From the NCBI GenBank assembly GCA_029259935.1, contig JAJDEH010000085.1, forward strand, positions 1 to 26,944: a DNA stretch of 26,944 nt, given 5' to 3'. Below the pieces are notes generated by a model. That model was not told where the DNA came from. It saw only the letters and a program-made list of their open reading frames with translations, and searched no databases. Shown one piece after another: positions 1 to 7,913 of this stretch; position 1 is the stretch's first letter, and every line of letters starts with the position of its first letter. The stretch comes from Planctomycetota bacterium. GTDB lineage: Bacteria; Planctomycetota; Planctomycetia; Pirellulales; Pirellulaceae. A program made the translations under genes and the position numbers.

Positions 1-1
1 A

Positions 2-22
2 CTCCCCCTTGGCAAGGGGGAG
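2..22. repeat. perfect short hairpin at window edge
   Basis: A 9-bp perfect inverted repeat (2-10 with 14-22) encloses the 3-nt loop GGC. It lies 17 bp past the stop of the minus-strand gene that ends at 39. It could be the stem of a terminator or a dispersed GC-rich intergenic palindrome. The bases that would hold the T-run lie outside the window, so the role is undecided. Confidence 0.35.
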
Positions 23-38
23 AACCAGAGAAGATAGC

Positions 39-1136
39 TCATGCGGAAAAAGCCGGCACGAAGTTGTTCGGCATTTGCAGGATGATGCAACACATGGCCG
101 TCGCGTATTCCCTGCCCACGCGGGTGTCAGGCCAGGTCCCGTCACCACTCTGCTTCTCGAGCAGTTCCTTGCGAATGGCGGGATACCATTTTTCCCAATA
201 TTCGCCCCCGGCGTGCCATGTCGCTTGGACGGCATAGTAATGGGCGTAGTAATAATTTCGCGTCGAGGGTGTACTCTTGCCAGGTTCCGGCAGTGATTGC
301 ATCAGGTTTGCCAAGCCCTTCTTTACCTCCGGCGAATCGTAAATGCCCGCACTGTAGAGTGAGACCAATCCGGCGGCGGTCAGGGCGAACGTCCGACGGC
401 CACCCCGGCTGAGATATTGAAAGCTGCCGTCGGCTGTTTGATTCTTCTTGACGTACGCAATGCACTTCTCGCGGACTTCATTCGAAACGTGGATTCCCGC
501 GTCGAGGGCCGCTCGCAGTGCCATGATTTGGCAGATCGTGATCGAGATGTCGGCATCTTTCGCGATTGGTTGATACCGCCATCCGCCCTCGTCGTTTTGA
601 CACTCGCAAGTCATCGCCACGGCTTTGCGAAGTTTTTCACCGATCTCTTCGTGACCCGTCATGCCATAGGCTTCCGCTAGAAACAACATCGAAAAGCCGT
701 GGCCATACATGTTGTCGTGTCCAGCGGGAGTCGCAATGAAGCCTGTGGACCGAGTATTTTTCAATAAGAACTCGACACAGTGTTCCAGATTGGTTCCATA
801 CGGACCCTGGCCGGGCGCGCTGCCGGCGCACATGAACGCCAGCCCCGCCAAGGAACAGACCGCCGTGCCGGCCGGATAACCGCTAGGACCAAAGGCTCCT
901 TTCAGTGTTCGCGTTACATTTTGCCGACGTTGCAAGAATGACAAACCGCGATCGATGGCGTGTTGCGCTTTGGGAGTGATTAGTTCGGAAGGTGTCTTTT
1001 CCGTCGGCGATTTTTTCCGTTGGCCCAAACATGAATGAGTGCCAAGAGCAGCGCCTAAGCCGGCGGCCAAGAGTACTCGGCGTGGCAACCGATGCGAACC
1101 GCTGCCGTTGGCCGTGACGGTGTTGATGTGGTTCAT
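39..1136 (-). CDS. prenyltransferase/squalene-cyclase-repeat (alpha/alpha-barrel) protein, exported
   Basis: This is a 365-residue protein. Residues 16-32 form a twin-arginine-like leader (RLPRR followed by a hydrophobic stretch rich in Leu, Ala and Gly), suggesting Tat export. The mature part contains repeated helix pairs with QW-like turns (DEGGWRY, ADGSFQY, GDGTWPD) typical of the terpenoid-cyclase/prenyltransferase alpha-toroid fold. I see no DxDD cyclase motif, so a binding or structural role is as likely as catalysis. The ATG at 1136 was chosen because GGTGG sits 7 nt upstream. A TTG at 1286 in the same frame would add 50 residues of low-complexity sequence ahead of the leader. It lies downstream of the MoxR-DUF58 pair on the same strand, with a 157-bp gap. 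The family call is firm; the function is unknown. Confidence 0.8.
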   Translation of the reverse strand: MNHINTVTANGSGSHRLPRRVLLAAGLGAALGTHSCLGQRKKSPTEKTPSELITPKAQHAIDRGLSFLQRRQNVTRTLKGAFGPSGYPAGTAVCSLAGLAFMCAGSAPGQGPYGTNLEHCVEFLLKNTRSTGFIATPAGHDNMYGHGFSMLFLAEAYGMTGHEEIGEKLRKAVAMTCECQNDEGGWRYQPIAKDADISITICQIMALRAALDAGIHVSNEVREKCIAYVKKNQTADGSFQYLSRGGRRTFALTAAGLVSLYSAGIYDSPEVKKGLANLMQSLPEPGKSTPSTRNYYYAHYYAVQATWHAGGEYWEKWYPAIRKELLEKQSGDGTWPDTRVGREYATAMCCIILQMPNNFVPAFSA

Positions 1137-1192
1137 GTCTTTTCCACCAGCAAGCAGCAACCCATTCCCCTTTGAATCATTATGCGAATTCC

Positions 1193-1211
1193 TTCTCTGG
1201 TTACCAGAGAA
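1193..1211. repeat. 8-bp hairpin in leader of the prenyltransferase-like gene
   Basis: A perfect 8-bp inverted repeat (1193-1200 with 1204-1211) has the 3-nt loop TTA. It lies between the DUF58 stop and the next start on the minus strand. No T-run follows in the minus-strand direction, so it is not a convincing terminator. It could be an mRNA processing or stabilising hairpin, or chance. Confidence 0.3.
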
Positions 1212-1293
1212 TTCCACGGCGATTGATGAATCTTCCCCTTCAGGCAACGACCCGTTGGACACAGTTACGTGAATCGGCCCGTGCAACGTTGCC

Positions 1294-2601
1294 TCAATGC
1301 AGAACGTAATTGCGGCAAATCAAGCTAACGGCCGTTTCATCCTTGAGGTGCCGAGTTTCGATTCCCTCGGCGATTAGCGGCCCGGCGGCGGTGGCGAAAT
1401 CAGATTCTTCATAAACATTCAGGATCGCGGTCACCGCATAGCCGTGGCGTCTTAGATTCCCCAGCGCGATGGCCGCCTCGCTGGTGACCTGCGGCAAAAT
1501 GGCAATCACCGTCGCATCACGGGGCAGCCGCGATGCGGTTTCGGTAATCAACTGCGGCAGATCCAAGCCGTCGGTCAGTTCCAAGCGGGCCAAGGTCTCC
1601 AGAATTCGCATGAATTGTTCCACGCCTCGCCGGGTCTCGACCATCACGGGTTCCAAGCGGTCGCTCGTTTTCCGCATGGTGGCCGATTGCTTGGCCTGCT
1701 GGCGAGTGCGCGCGTCGCCGACCCAGCCTTCCTTGCGAATTCGGTCCACGGCGTCACGGCCGTTGCTGACCAGGCCCACTTGCTGTTGCAGTTGGTACAC
1801 GGTGTTGGCCAACGAGGCGGCCATGGTAACGGCCAGTTCGCTGCGATGCGGCTCGTCGTGTGCAAGATGCGAACTCTGGTGGAAGTCCAGCAGGATGGTC
1901 GCGCCGACGACGGTCGACGGTTCGTAAACCTTACTGTGCAACTGGCCCGTCCTGGCCGTGGCTCGCCAGTGAACTCGGTTCAGCGGATCGCCCGCTTCGT
2001 AGCGCCGCACTCCGGCAATTCGCGTGGGATCTTCAAACAGGCGGTACGTCATACGCACTTCGCCGATGGGCCGCTTGGAGGCAATCTCGAAACCTTCCAG
2101 CGGCATCACTTTCGGAAAGACGAGCAAATAATTGGGTTCGCTCATCACCCGGTATCGCCGATGCAAGCCGAATAGATCGCCCGTCTCCATGACCAGCGGC
2201 CCGATCTGATAGTAGCCCCGGCGATTACATTGGATCTGGTAGAGCAAGTGCTTTTTCGCGCCGCCCCATAGCATCATGAGGTCGACGCGTTTGCCGCTTA
2301 CCGCGAGGTTCGGGGGATTGTACATCAGCGCGTTCAGCGGCAGCAGATCTTCCAGCAACAACCAGGCAATCGGCAGCGCGCCGCTGTTTTCGACATCGAC
2401 ACCGATGGTCACCATGTCGCCGATGTCGGCGGACAGTTGGCTGCAGCGGCGATCGGCGGACAGGTTGGCCGCCCACACGCGCGTTAGATAGCGGCTGCCC
2501 ACGAGGACCGCGATCAAAGCGCAAACGGCATACGCCAGCAGGCCCAGATCAAAGACCCAAGCCAGGAACATCACGAATAATGCAAGAGCTATCCACTTCA
2601 T
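1294..2601 (-). CDS. DUF58 domain-containing membrane protein
   Basis: The protein has about 435 residues. Two hydrophobic segments in the first 45 residues anchor it, followed by a beta-rich region. The DUF58 signature is then present: a segment with YEAGDPLNRVHWRATAR about 200 residues in, followed by an LLDFH strand that resembles a von Willebrand A-type beta strand. DUF58 proteins are regularly encoded next to MoxR ATPases and are thought to be their clients or adaptors. Here the MoxR stop lies about 34 bp upstream on the same strand, so the two are almost certainly co-transcribed. The ATG at 2601 is used. A TTG at 2616, five codons earlier in the same frame, is also possible, and neither has a good Shine-Dalgarno site. 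The domain call is firm, the biochemical role unknown. Confidence 0.9.
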   Translation of the reverse strand: MKWIALALFVMFLAWVFDLGLLAYAVCALIAVLVGSRYLTRVWAANLSADRRCSQLSADIGDMVTIGVDVENSGALPIAWLLLEDLLPLNALMYNPPNLAVSGKRVDLMMLWGGAKKHLLYQIQCNRRGYYQIGPLVMETGDLFGLHRRYRVMSEPNYLLVFPKVMPLEGFEIASKRPIGEVRMTYRLFEDPTRIAGVRRYEAGDPLNRVHWRATARTGQLHSKVYEPSTVVGATILLDFHQSSHLAHDEPHRSELAVTMAASLANTVYQLQQQVGLVSNGRDAVDRIRKEGWVGDARTRQQAKQSATMRKTSDRLEPVMVETRRGVEQFMRILETLARLELTDGLDLPQLITETASRLPRDATVIAILPQVTSEAAIALGNLRRHGYAVTAILNVYEESDFATAAGPLIAEGIETRHLKDETAVSLICRNYVLH

Positions 2602-2635
2602 GGCATGCAACGGCAAGCGTGTGCCGGCTCGGCGG

Positions 2636-3580
2636 TCAATTGCCCAGCGTGGGGACGGCGATGTCCGCGATAATCTCGCTGACCACGTGTTCCGGAGTCA
2701 CCTTTCGCAGTCGGCTTTCCGGCTTCAAAATCACTCGATGATTCATCACCGCCGGCGCGACCATTTTAATATCATCGGGCTGGACGAAGTTGCGTCCGCG
2801 GATCGCGGCGACCGCTTGCGATGTGCGAAACAAAGCGATCGAAGCCCGCGGACTGCCACCCAGGCTGAGATCGTCGTCGGTTCGCGAATTGTGAACGATC
2901 TGCAAGATGTAGTTTTGGATCTTGGGGTCGACGTAAACTTCGCGGACTTCCTTTTGACAAGTGACCAGTTGTTCGGCCGTCACGACCGGTTTGAGTTGGT
3001 CGACCGGATGGCCGTGCTGAAGCAATCCCAGCATCTTCGTTTCCTCTTCCATCGTCGGGTAGCCCAGGCTGAACTTCATCAGAAAGCGGTCGAGTTGTGC
3101 TTCGGGCAGCGGAAACGTACCTTCGTGATCAACCGGGTTTTGCGTGGCAATCACGAGAAAGGGCGGAGTGAGCGGCCGCGTGACACCGTCCACCGTGACG
3201 CGGCCTTCCCCCATGGCTTCGAGCAGCGCTGCTTGAGTCCTGGGCGTGGCGCGATTGATTTCGTCCGCCAGGAACAACTGCGTGAATATCGGGCCGGGCC
3301 GAAATTCGAATTCCGTCGTCTTCTGGTTAAAGACCGACGCGCCGGTCACATCGGTGGGCAGCAAATCGGGCGTGCATTGAACTCGTTTGAAAGTACTTCC
3401 GACGCTACGGGCCAAGGCCCGCGCCAACATAGTCTTGGCCACGCCCGGTACATCTTCCAGCAAAATGTGTCCTTCGCAGAACCAAGAGACCAACGACAAG
3501 ATCAACTGCGGCCGCTTGCCGACAATGACCTGTTCGACGTTGGTGACGATCCGTTTGGAAACCTCGGGTACAAGTGACAA
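2636..3580 (-). CDS. MoxR-family AAA+ ATPase
   Basis: This is a 314-residue MoxR ATPase of normal family length. Walker A is at residues 42-50 (EDVPGVAKT, Lys49), Walker B at 102-107 (LFLADE), and sensor 1 is Asn148 in ATQNP. The conserved PLPEAQLDRF segment follows, then a C-terminal helical lid. MoxR proteins act as chaperones that help insert cofactors or assemble complexes, working with a neighbouring DUF58 or VWA protein. The DUF58 gene directly downstream fits this. The start is TTG: an in-frame TAG lies eight codons upstream, and the first in-frame ATG is residue 51, just after the Walker A Thr, so TTG is the only start that keeps the P-loop. The upstream region is shared with the divergent gene at 3932. 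Confidence 0.92.
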   Translation of the reverse strand: MSLVPEVSKRIVTNVEQVIVGKRPQLILSLVSWFCEGHILLEDVPGVAKTMLARALARSVGSTFKRVQCTPDLLPTDVTGASVFNQKTTEFEFRPGPIFTQLFLADEINRATPRTQAALLEAMGEGRVTVDGVTRPLTPPFLVIATQNPVDHEGTFPLPEAQLDRFLMKFSLGYPTMEEETKMLGLLQHGHPVDQLKPVVTAEQLVTCQKEVREVYVDPKIQNYILQIVHNSRTDDDLSLGGSPRASIALFRTSQAVAAIRGRNFVQPDDIKMVAPAVMNHRVILKPESRLRKVTPEHVVSEIIADIAVPTLGN

Positions 3581-3931
3581 GGTGAATCTCGGTCGGAAGA
3601 GCTAGATCAGAAAGACGCCTACTGGATTTCCGTCGGGCGAAGAAGGCCACGGGCTTTCGGTGTGCCATCGACGGATCACTAATTCATGCTAACAACGGCT
3701 CGCGAGCGTGCCTAGCGCGGCGCGGCGGCATGGCGGGCGGATTTAGCGCCGCAACGGAAAAACGACGATATTCAGCCGGAACCGTAATCACAAGATGGGC
3801 CCCACGGCACGCGAATCGAAAAACACCTTCGTCAAGTTGAGTGTTGGCACCAGGGTCGATCAGCGGTTAAAGTTAGTGCTATCTTGAAGGTCGGAACTTG
3901 GCACGTTCCGATTCTGGTACAGGAACCACCA
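3581..3931. other. divergent intergenic region
   Basis: These 351 bp separate the divergent MoxR and DUF1592 genes and must hold both promoters. I could not pick out a confident -35/-10 pair for either. No RNA gene is visible. The one clear structure is the inverted repeat at 3891-3911 near the DUF1592 start. Confidence 0.5.
3891..3911. repeat. 7-bp inverted repeat just before the DUF1592 gene ribosome-binding site
   Basis: TCGGAAC (3891-3897) and GTTCCGA (3905-3911) form a perfect inverted repeat around a 7-nt loop. It ends about 10 nt before the AGGA ribosome-binding site at 3921. It could be an operator for a dimeric regulator or a leader hairpin affecting translation. Confidence 0.35.
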
Positions 3932-6367
3932 ATGAAGAATCAATCCACCTGGCCGCCACGTTATCGCGTTGCGCTTGGCTTTTGCATGAACTTGTTGGCG
4001 GCCTTGTCGGGGGTAGCGTGGCAGGCTCGAGCCGATGGCGTGGAACCTCAAACGGATCGCGTGAACGGTTTTCGCCAGCAGATGGAGCCATTTTTCCAGC
4101 GGCATTGCCTGGATTGCCATTCGGGCGAAAAGCCGGAAGGCGATTTTGGGCTAGACAAGCTCGTATTCGATCCATCCACCAACAGCGACATCGCCCAGCA
4201 ATGGAAGAAGGTGTCACAAAAGCTGATTCTTGGCGAGATGCCCCCGGAAGACGAACCGCGGCCCCAGCAAGACGAACTTGACGCGGCGATCGAACGCGTC
4301 AATTCCGAGCTGCAACATGCGGCCAAGATTCTGCGCGGCAAAGGCGGCAATGAGGTTGTCTTTCGCCGGCTCAACAAGCGTCAATTCAATTACACCATTC
4401 AGGATCTCTTTGGTCTGGAAGGCGATTTCGTGGCGGGCTTTCCTGATGACGCCATCGAGCATGGGTTCGACAACATCGGCAGCGGATTGATCCTCTCGGC
4501 CAGCCAGCTTCAAGGCTACATGGCGATTGCCGACGTCATTCTCGACAAGGCCATCGTGAGTGGTGATCGGCCGGAGACGATGAAACTTGATTTCAAGCTG
4601 GTGAAGCCCGGCACGCCGCGTGGCAAACCCGATCCCAAATCGGGGCGAGTGCGTCCGTACTTGACCGAATACAAGGGCGACGACGTCATCGTTTCTCGAT
4701 CGGGGATTCCGGAAATCTATCGCCGCTTTCGGGCTCCGGTCGAAGGCAGGTACCGCATTCGCATCACGGCCTACGCGATCCGCAACCAGGGTGAACGGTT
4801 GAGGCTGGAAGTGCATCACGGCAACACGTGGATGAATTCTCAGGTTCCCACGTTGGACGGCCAAATCGAAGTTGTTGACGAAACGCCCCAGACTTTCGAA
4901 TTCACCGGGCTACTGAAAAGGAGCCAGTCGTTCGGCCTGCGTCCGCCCGAACTCATCAACTGGCTAAAACCGGATACGATTGCGGCCTACAAGGGCCCCG
5001 GCATTGCCGTTCGAAGGGTTGAAATCGAAGGACCGTTGATTGATACCTGGCCGCCGAAGAGCCATCGCGTCATCTTCGGCGATTCGGTCAAGGACACGTA
5101 TTCGAACGACGAAGTGGCCAAGATACTGAAGCGGTTCGCCTCCTGGGCCTTTCGGCGGAACGCCCCTGAGTCGGAAGTGCAGGCGTATTTGAAGCTCTAC
5201 CAGCAGGCCCGTGACGACGGGAGCGACTGCATCACGGCGCTCAAACACAGCTTGAAAGCAGTCCTCTGCTCGCCCTATTTCCTGTATTTGTATGAGGAGC
5301 CCGGCGAGTTGGACGATTTTGCGTTGGCGTCGCGCCTTTCGTACTTTCTGTGGTGCAGCACGCCGGACGCGGAACTGTTTCGCCTGGCGGCCCGCGGCGA
5401 ACTTTCCCAACCCGAAGTGCTGAAGCGGCAGGTCGCCCGCATGATTGCCGATCCAAAAATCAACCGTTTTGTGAACGATTTTGTCGGCCAGTGGTTGAGT
5501 GTCGATAAAGTCGGCGAAATGCAACCCGACGCGCGACTGTATCCCGAATACGACGCCTTCCTCGAACGATCGATGCGCGAGGAGACCCAGCAGTTCTTTC
5601 GTGAAGTGTTGGCGAAGAACTTGCGCATCGACAATTTCATCAAGTCGGATTTCGCCATGCTCAACGACCGGCTGGCAAAACATTACGGCATCGACGGTGT
5701 CGAAGGGGGGGCGATTCGCCGAGTCAAATTGCCGGCCGGCAGCCATCGTGGCGGCCTGTTGACGCAGGGCAGCGTCTTGATGGTGACTTCCAACGGGACC
5801 ACGACATCACCCGTGGTGCGTGGGGTTTGGATGCTGGAAAACATTCTGGGCCAACCTTCACCGCCGCCACCGCCCATCGGCACGGACATTGAACCGGACA
5901 TTCGCGGCGCGACCACGATCAAGGACCAACTAGCAAAGCATCGGACGATCGCCCAGTGCAATGTTTGCCATCGAAAAATTGATCCGTACGGATTGGCGCT
6001 GGAAAGCTTCGACGTGGTCGGTGGTTGGCGAGAATTCTACCGCAAGGTGAAACCAGGCGCGAAACCGTCGAACCGCAAGCGATTCGATCAGTACGTGCAG
6101 GGGCCGAAGGTCGAGCCGTTTGCCGAAGCGCCGAACTTTGGAAAGTTCGACGGCTTTGAATCGTTCCGCGAATTGCTGCTAAAAAACAATCACTTGGTGG
6201 CGCGCTGCGTCACCGAGAAAATGCTGACCTACGCGCTAGGCCGCGGACTCGACATCGCCGATGAAGAAACGATGGACTCGATCACGGAATACCTCAAACG
6301 CGAAGACAGCGGACTAAAGACACTCGTTGAACAGATTGTACTCAGCCGTGCGTTTCATGCGAATTAA
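3932..6367 (+). CDS. planctomycete cytochrome-type DUF1587/DUF1595/DUF1592/DUF1588/DUF1585 protein
   Basis: This is an 811-residue exported protein. A signal peptide (basic start, hydrophobic residues 13-30, AxA-like end near 32-34) precedes a short c-type haem-binding region with CLDCH at 59-63. The usual planctomycete chain follows: DUF1587, a beta-rich carbohydrate-binding-like segment around residues 240-370, DUF1595, DUF1592, then DUF1588 with a second CxxCH at 676-680 (CNVCHRKIDP), and DUF1585 at the C-terminus. The ATG at 3932 is preferred because AGGA lies 7-8 nt upstream and the signal peptide begins cleanly there. A TTG at 3884 would add 16 residues in front of the signal peptide. 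The DUF1552 gene begins 73 bp downstream, the classic partner. Such pairs are suspected to act in periplasmic or outer breakdown of complex organic matter, but the substrate is unknown. Confidence 0.93.
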   Translation: MKNQSTWPPRYRVALGFCMNLLAALSGVAWQARADGVEPQTDRVNGFRQQMEPFFQRHCLDCHSGEKPEGDFGLDKLVFDPSTNSDIAQQWKKVSQKLILGEMPPEDEPRPQQDELDAAIERVNSELQHAAKILRGKGGNEVVFRRLNKRQFNYTIQDLFGLEGDFVAGFPDDAIEHGFDNIGSGLILSASQLQGYMAIADVILDKAIVSGDRPETMKLDFKLVKPGTPRGKPDPKSGRVRPYLTEYKGDDVIVSRSGIPEIYRRFRAPVEGRYRIRITAYAIRNQGERLRLEVHHGNTWMNSQVPTLDGQIEVVDETPQTFEFTGLLKRSQSFGLRPPELINWLKPDTIAAYKGPGIAVRRVEIEGPLIDTWPPKSHRVIFGDSVKDTYSNDEVAKILKRFASWAFRRNAPESEVQAYLKLYQQARDDGSDCITALKHSLKAVLCSPYFLYLYEEPGELDDFALASRLSYFLWCSTPDAELFRLAARGELSQPEVLKRQVARMIADPKINRFVNDFVGQWLSVDKVGEMQPDARLYPEYDAFLERSMREETQQFFREVLAKNLRIDNFIKSDFAMLNDRLAKHYGIDGVEGGAIRRVKLPAGSHRGGLLTQGSVLMVTSNGTTTSPVVRGVWMLENILGQPSPPPPPIGTDIEPDIRGATTIKDQLAKHRTIAQCNVCHRKIDPYGLALESFDVVGGWREFYRKVKPGAKPSNRKRFDQYVQGPKVEPFAEAPNFGKFDGFESFRELLLKNNHLVARCVTEKMLTYALGRGLDIADEETMDSITEYLKREDSGLKTLVEQIVLSRAFHAN

Positions 6368-6440
6368 ACGTAGAATGCTGGAGCCCGCGCGTTCAGCGAT
6401 TTCCTCACCTGAAAACCCATAATTCAACCATTGGACACCG

Positions 6441-7694
6441 ATGATGGGCAAGTCATTTTCAATCAACCGCAGGACGATTCTTAAAGGTGCCGGCGCGGCT
6501 GTCGCGCTGCCTTGGTTGGAGACCATGAGCCCGGCCGCTAATGGTGCCGAGCATCCGGCCACCGGACCGCGACGCATGGTGCTGATCAATTTGAACTTGG
6601 GCTTGTACGCGCCGGCGCTGTTTCCACAAGCAACCGGACGTGACTTCAAGCCCCCGGAATATCTTCAGATTTTGGATGAGTTCCGCGGCGACTATACGAT
6701 CATTTCGGGGCTTTCCCATCCGGGCGTCGTGGGCGGGCACTCGGCCGAGCCGCGGATCTTCAACGGCACTCCCAGCAGCCAGAAGATGGGAATTTCGCTC
6801 GACCAATACGCGGCAAAATTCCTTGGCGAGTCCACCCGATTCGACACGCTTCCAATCGCCATGGGAAATACCAACCTTTCTTGGTCGGCCGATGGCAGCC
6901 CCGTTCCGGCCGAATCCAACATGTCACGCGTATTCCAGCGACTGTTCGCCGAAGAGGGCGCGTCGAGCAAGGTGGCGGCCAAGAAAGCGCTGGACCGCTC
7001 GGGAAGCATTCTGGACGTGATCAACGGCCAAGCGAAACGGCTGACATCCAAAGTTAGCAAGGCCGACCAGCAGAAGATGGAAGAATTCTCCACTTCGGTC
7101 CGCGAGGTCGAACGCCGTCTGGCCAAGTCAGAATCGTGGCTGGACACGCCCAAGCCGCGGGTCGATGCCGATCCGCCAGTCGACCCCACATCGCGGTCGG
7201 AGTTCATCGCGCGGATGCAAAATCTGTTCGATGTCGCCTACCTCGCATTAAAAACCGACTCGACTCGCATCGTTACGTTTAACATCTTTGAACAGAATTC
7301 GGTGAGGGTCGATGGAGTCAACAATGGCTATCACAATCTCTCGCACCACGGCAAGGACCCGGCCAACGTCAAGCAACTCATATTGATCGAATCGGAGATC
7401 ATCGAGCAATTGCGAACTTTCCTGGCCCGGCTCAAACAGTCACAAGAAGACGATTCAACATTACTGGCGCGAACCACGGTCCTGCTAACCAGTAATTTGG
7501 GCAATGCATCGAATCATTCCAATCGCGATCTGCCGGTGTTGTTGGCGGGGGGGCGATTCAATCACGGCCAGCATTTGTCATTCGATCCGCCCAACGCGAC
7601 CCCGTTGTGTAACGTCTACGTTTCCATGTTGCAACAATTGGGCATCGAAGCCGATTCGTTCGGCACATCGACGGGAACTCTGCAGGGCTTGTAG
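6441..7694 (+). CDS. DUF1552 domain protein, Tat-exported
   Basis: This is a 417-residue protein that opens with a clear twin-arginine leader (NRRTILKGAG, then a short hydrophobic stretch ending in LPWLE), characteristic of DUF1552 proteins. The body matches the family through segments such as ISGLSHP, GGHS, and NLSHHG with a histidine pair, and the family may be distantly related to sulfatase-like DUF1501 folds. Two ATG codons stand in tandem at 6441 and 6444; a weak GGA lies a few bases upstream. It follows the DUF1592 gene by 73 bp on the same strand and is very probably co-transcribed with it. Export through Tat implies folding, possibly with a cofactor, in the cytoplasm. The catalytic activity is unknown. 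Confidence 0.93.
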   Translation: MMGKSFSINRRTILKGAGAAVALPWLETMSPAANGAEHPATGPRRMVLINLNLGLYAPALFPQATGRDFKPPEYLQILDEFRGDYTIISGLSHPGVVGGHSAEPRIFNGTPSSQKMGISLDQYAAKFLGESTRFDTLPIAMGNTNLSWSADGSPVPAESNMSRVFQRLFAEEGASSKVAAKKALDRSGSILDVINGQAKRLTSKVSKADQQKMEEFSTSVREVERRLAKSESWLDTPKPRVDADPPVDPTSRSEFIARMQNLFDVAYLALKTDSTRIVTFNIFEQNSVRVDGVNNGYHNLSHHGKDPANVKQLILIESEIIEQLRTFLARLKQSQEDDSTLLARTTVLLTSNLGNASNHSNRDLPVLLAGGRFNHGQHLSFDPPNATPLCNVYVSMLQQLGIEADSFGTSTGTLQGL

Positions 7695-7913
7695 ATTACT
7701 TTGCCGAAAGTGCCCCAGGTTATCGCCATTGCTCGTGGCACTGGGAACAAGATTCGCCGATTGCGCCGAGTGAGATGCTCTCGATGTGCTGATTCAACAC
7801 TCGTGGCCCTGGTCCCCTGGGCCTATTTGGAAACGAACCACACTCGCGGAAGTACTCACGAATTCAGAGGCGACCTCCGCCGCGTTAGTGCAGGGAGAAA
7901 AGAGGGCTCGCGA

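Noticed and set aside
2600..3577. Long open frame on the plus strand across the MoxR gene (325 codons)
   Set aside because: It is the antisense shadow of a clear MoxR ATPase; its translation shows no domain and has the composition of a reversed GC-rich gene.
7805..7823. Hairpin GGCCC/GGGCC after the DUF1552 gene, a possible terminator
   Set aside because: The stem has an internal mismatch and only a weak T-stretch follows, and it lies about 110 bp past the stop; not enough for an intrinsic terminator call.
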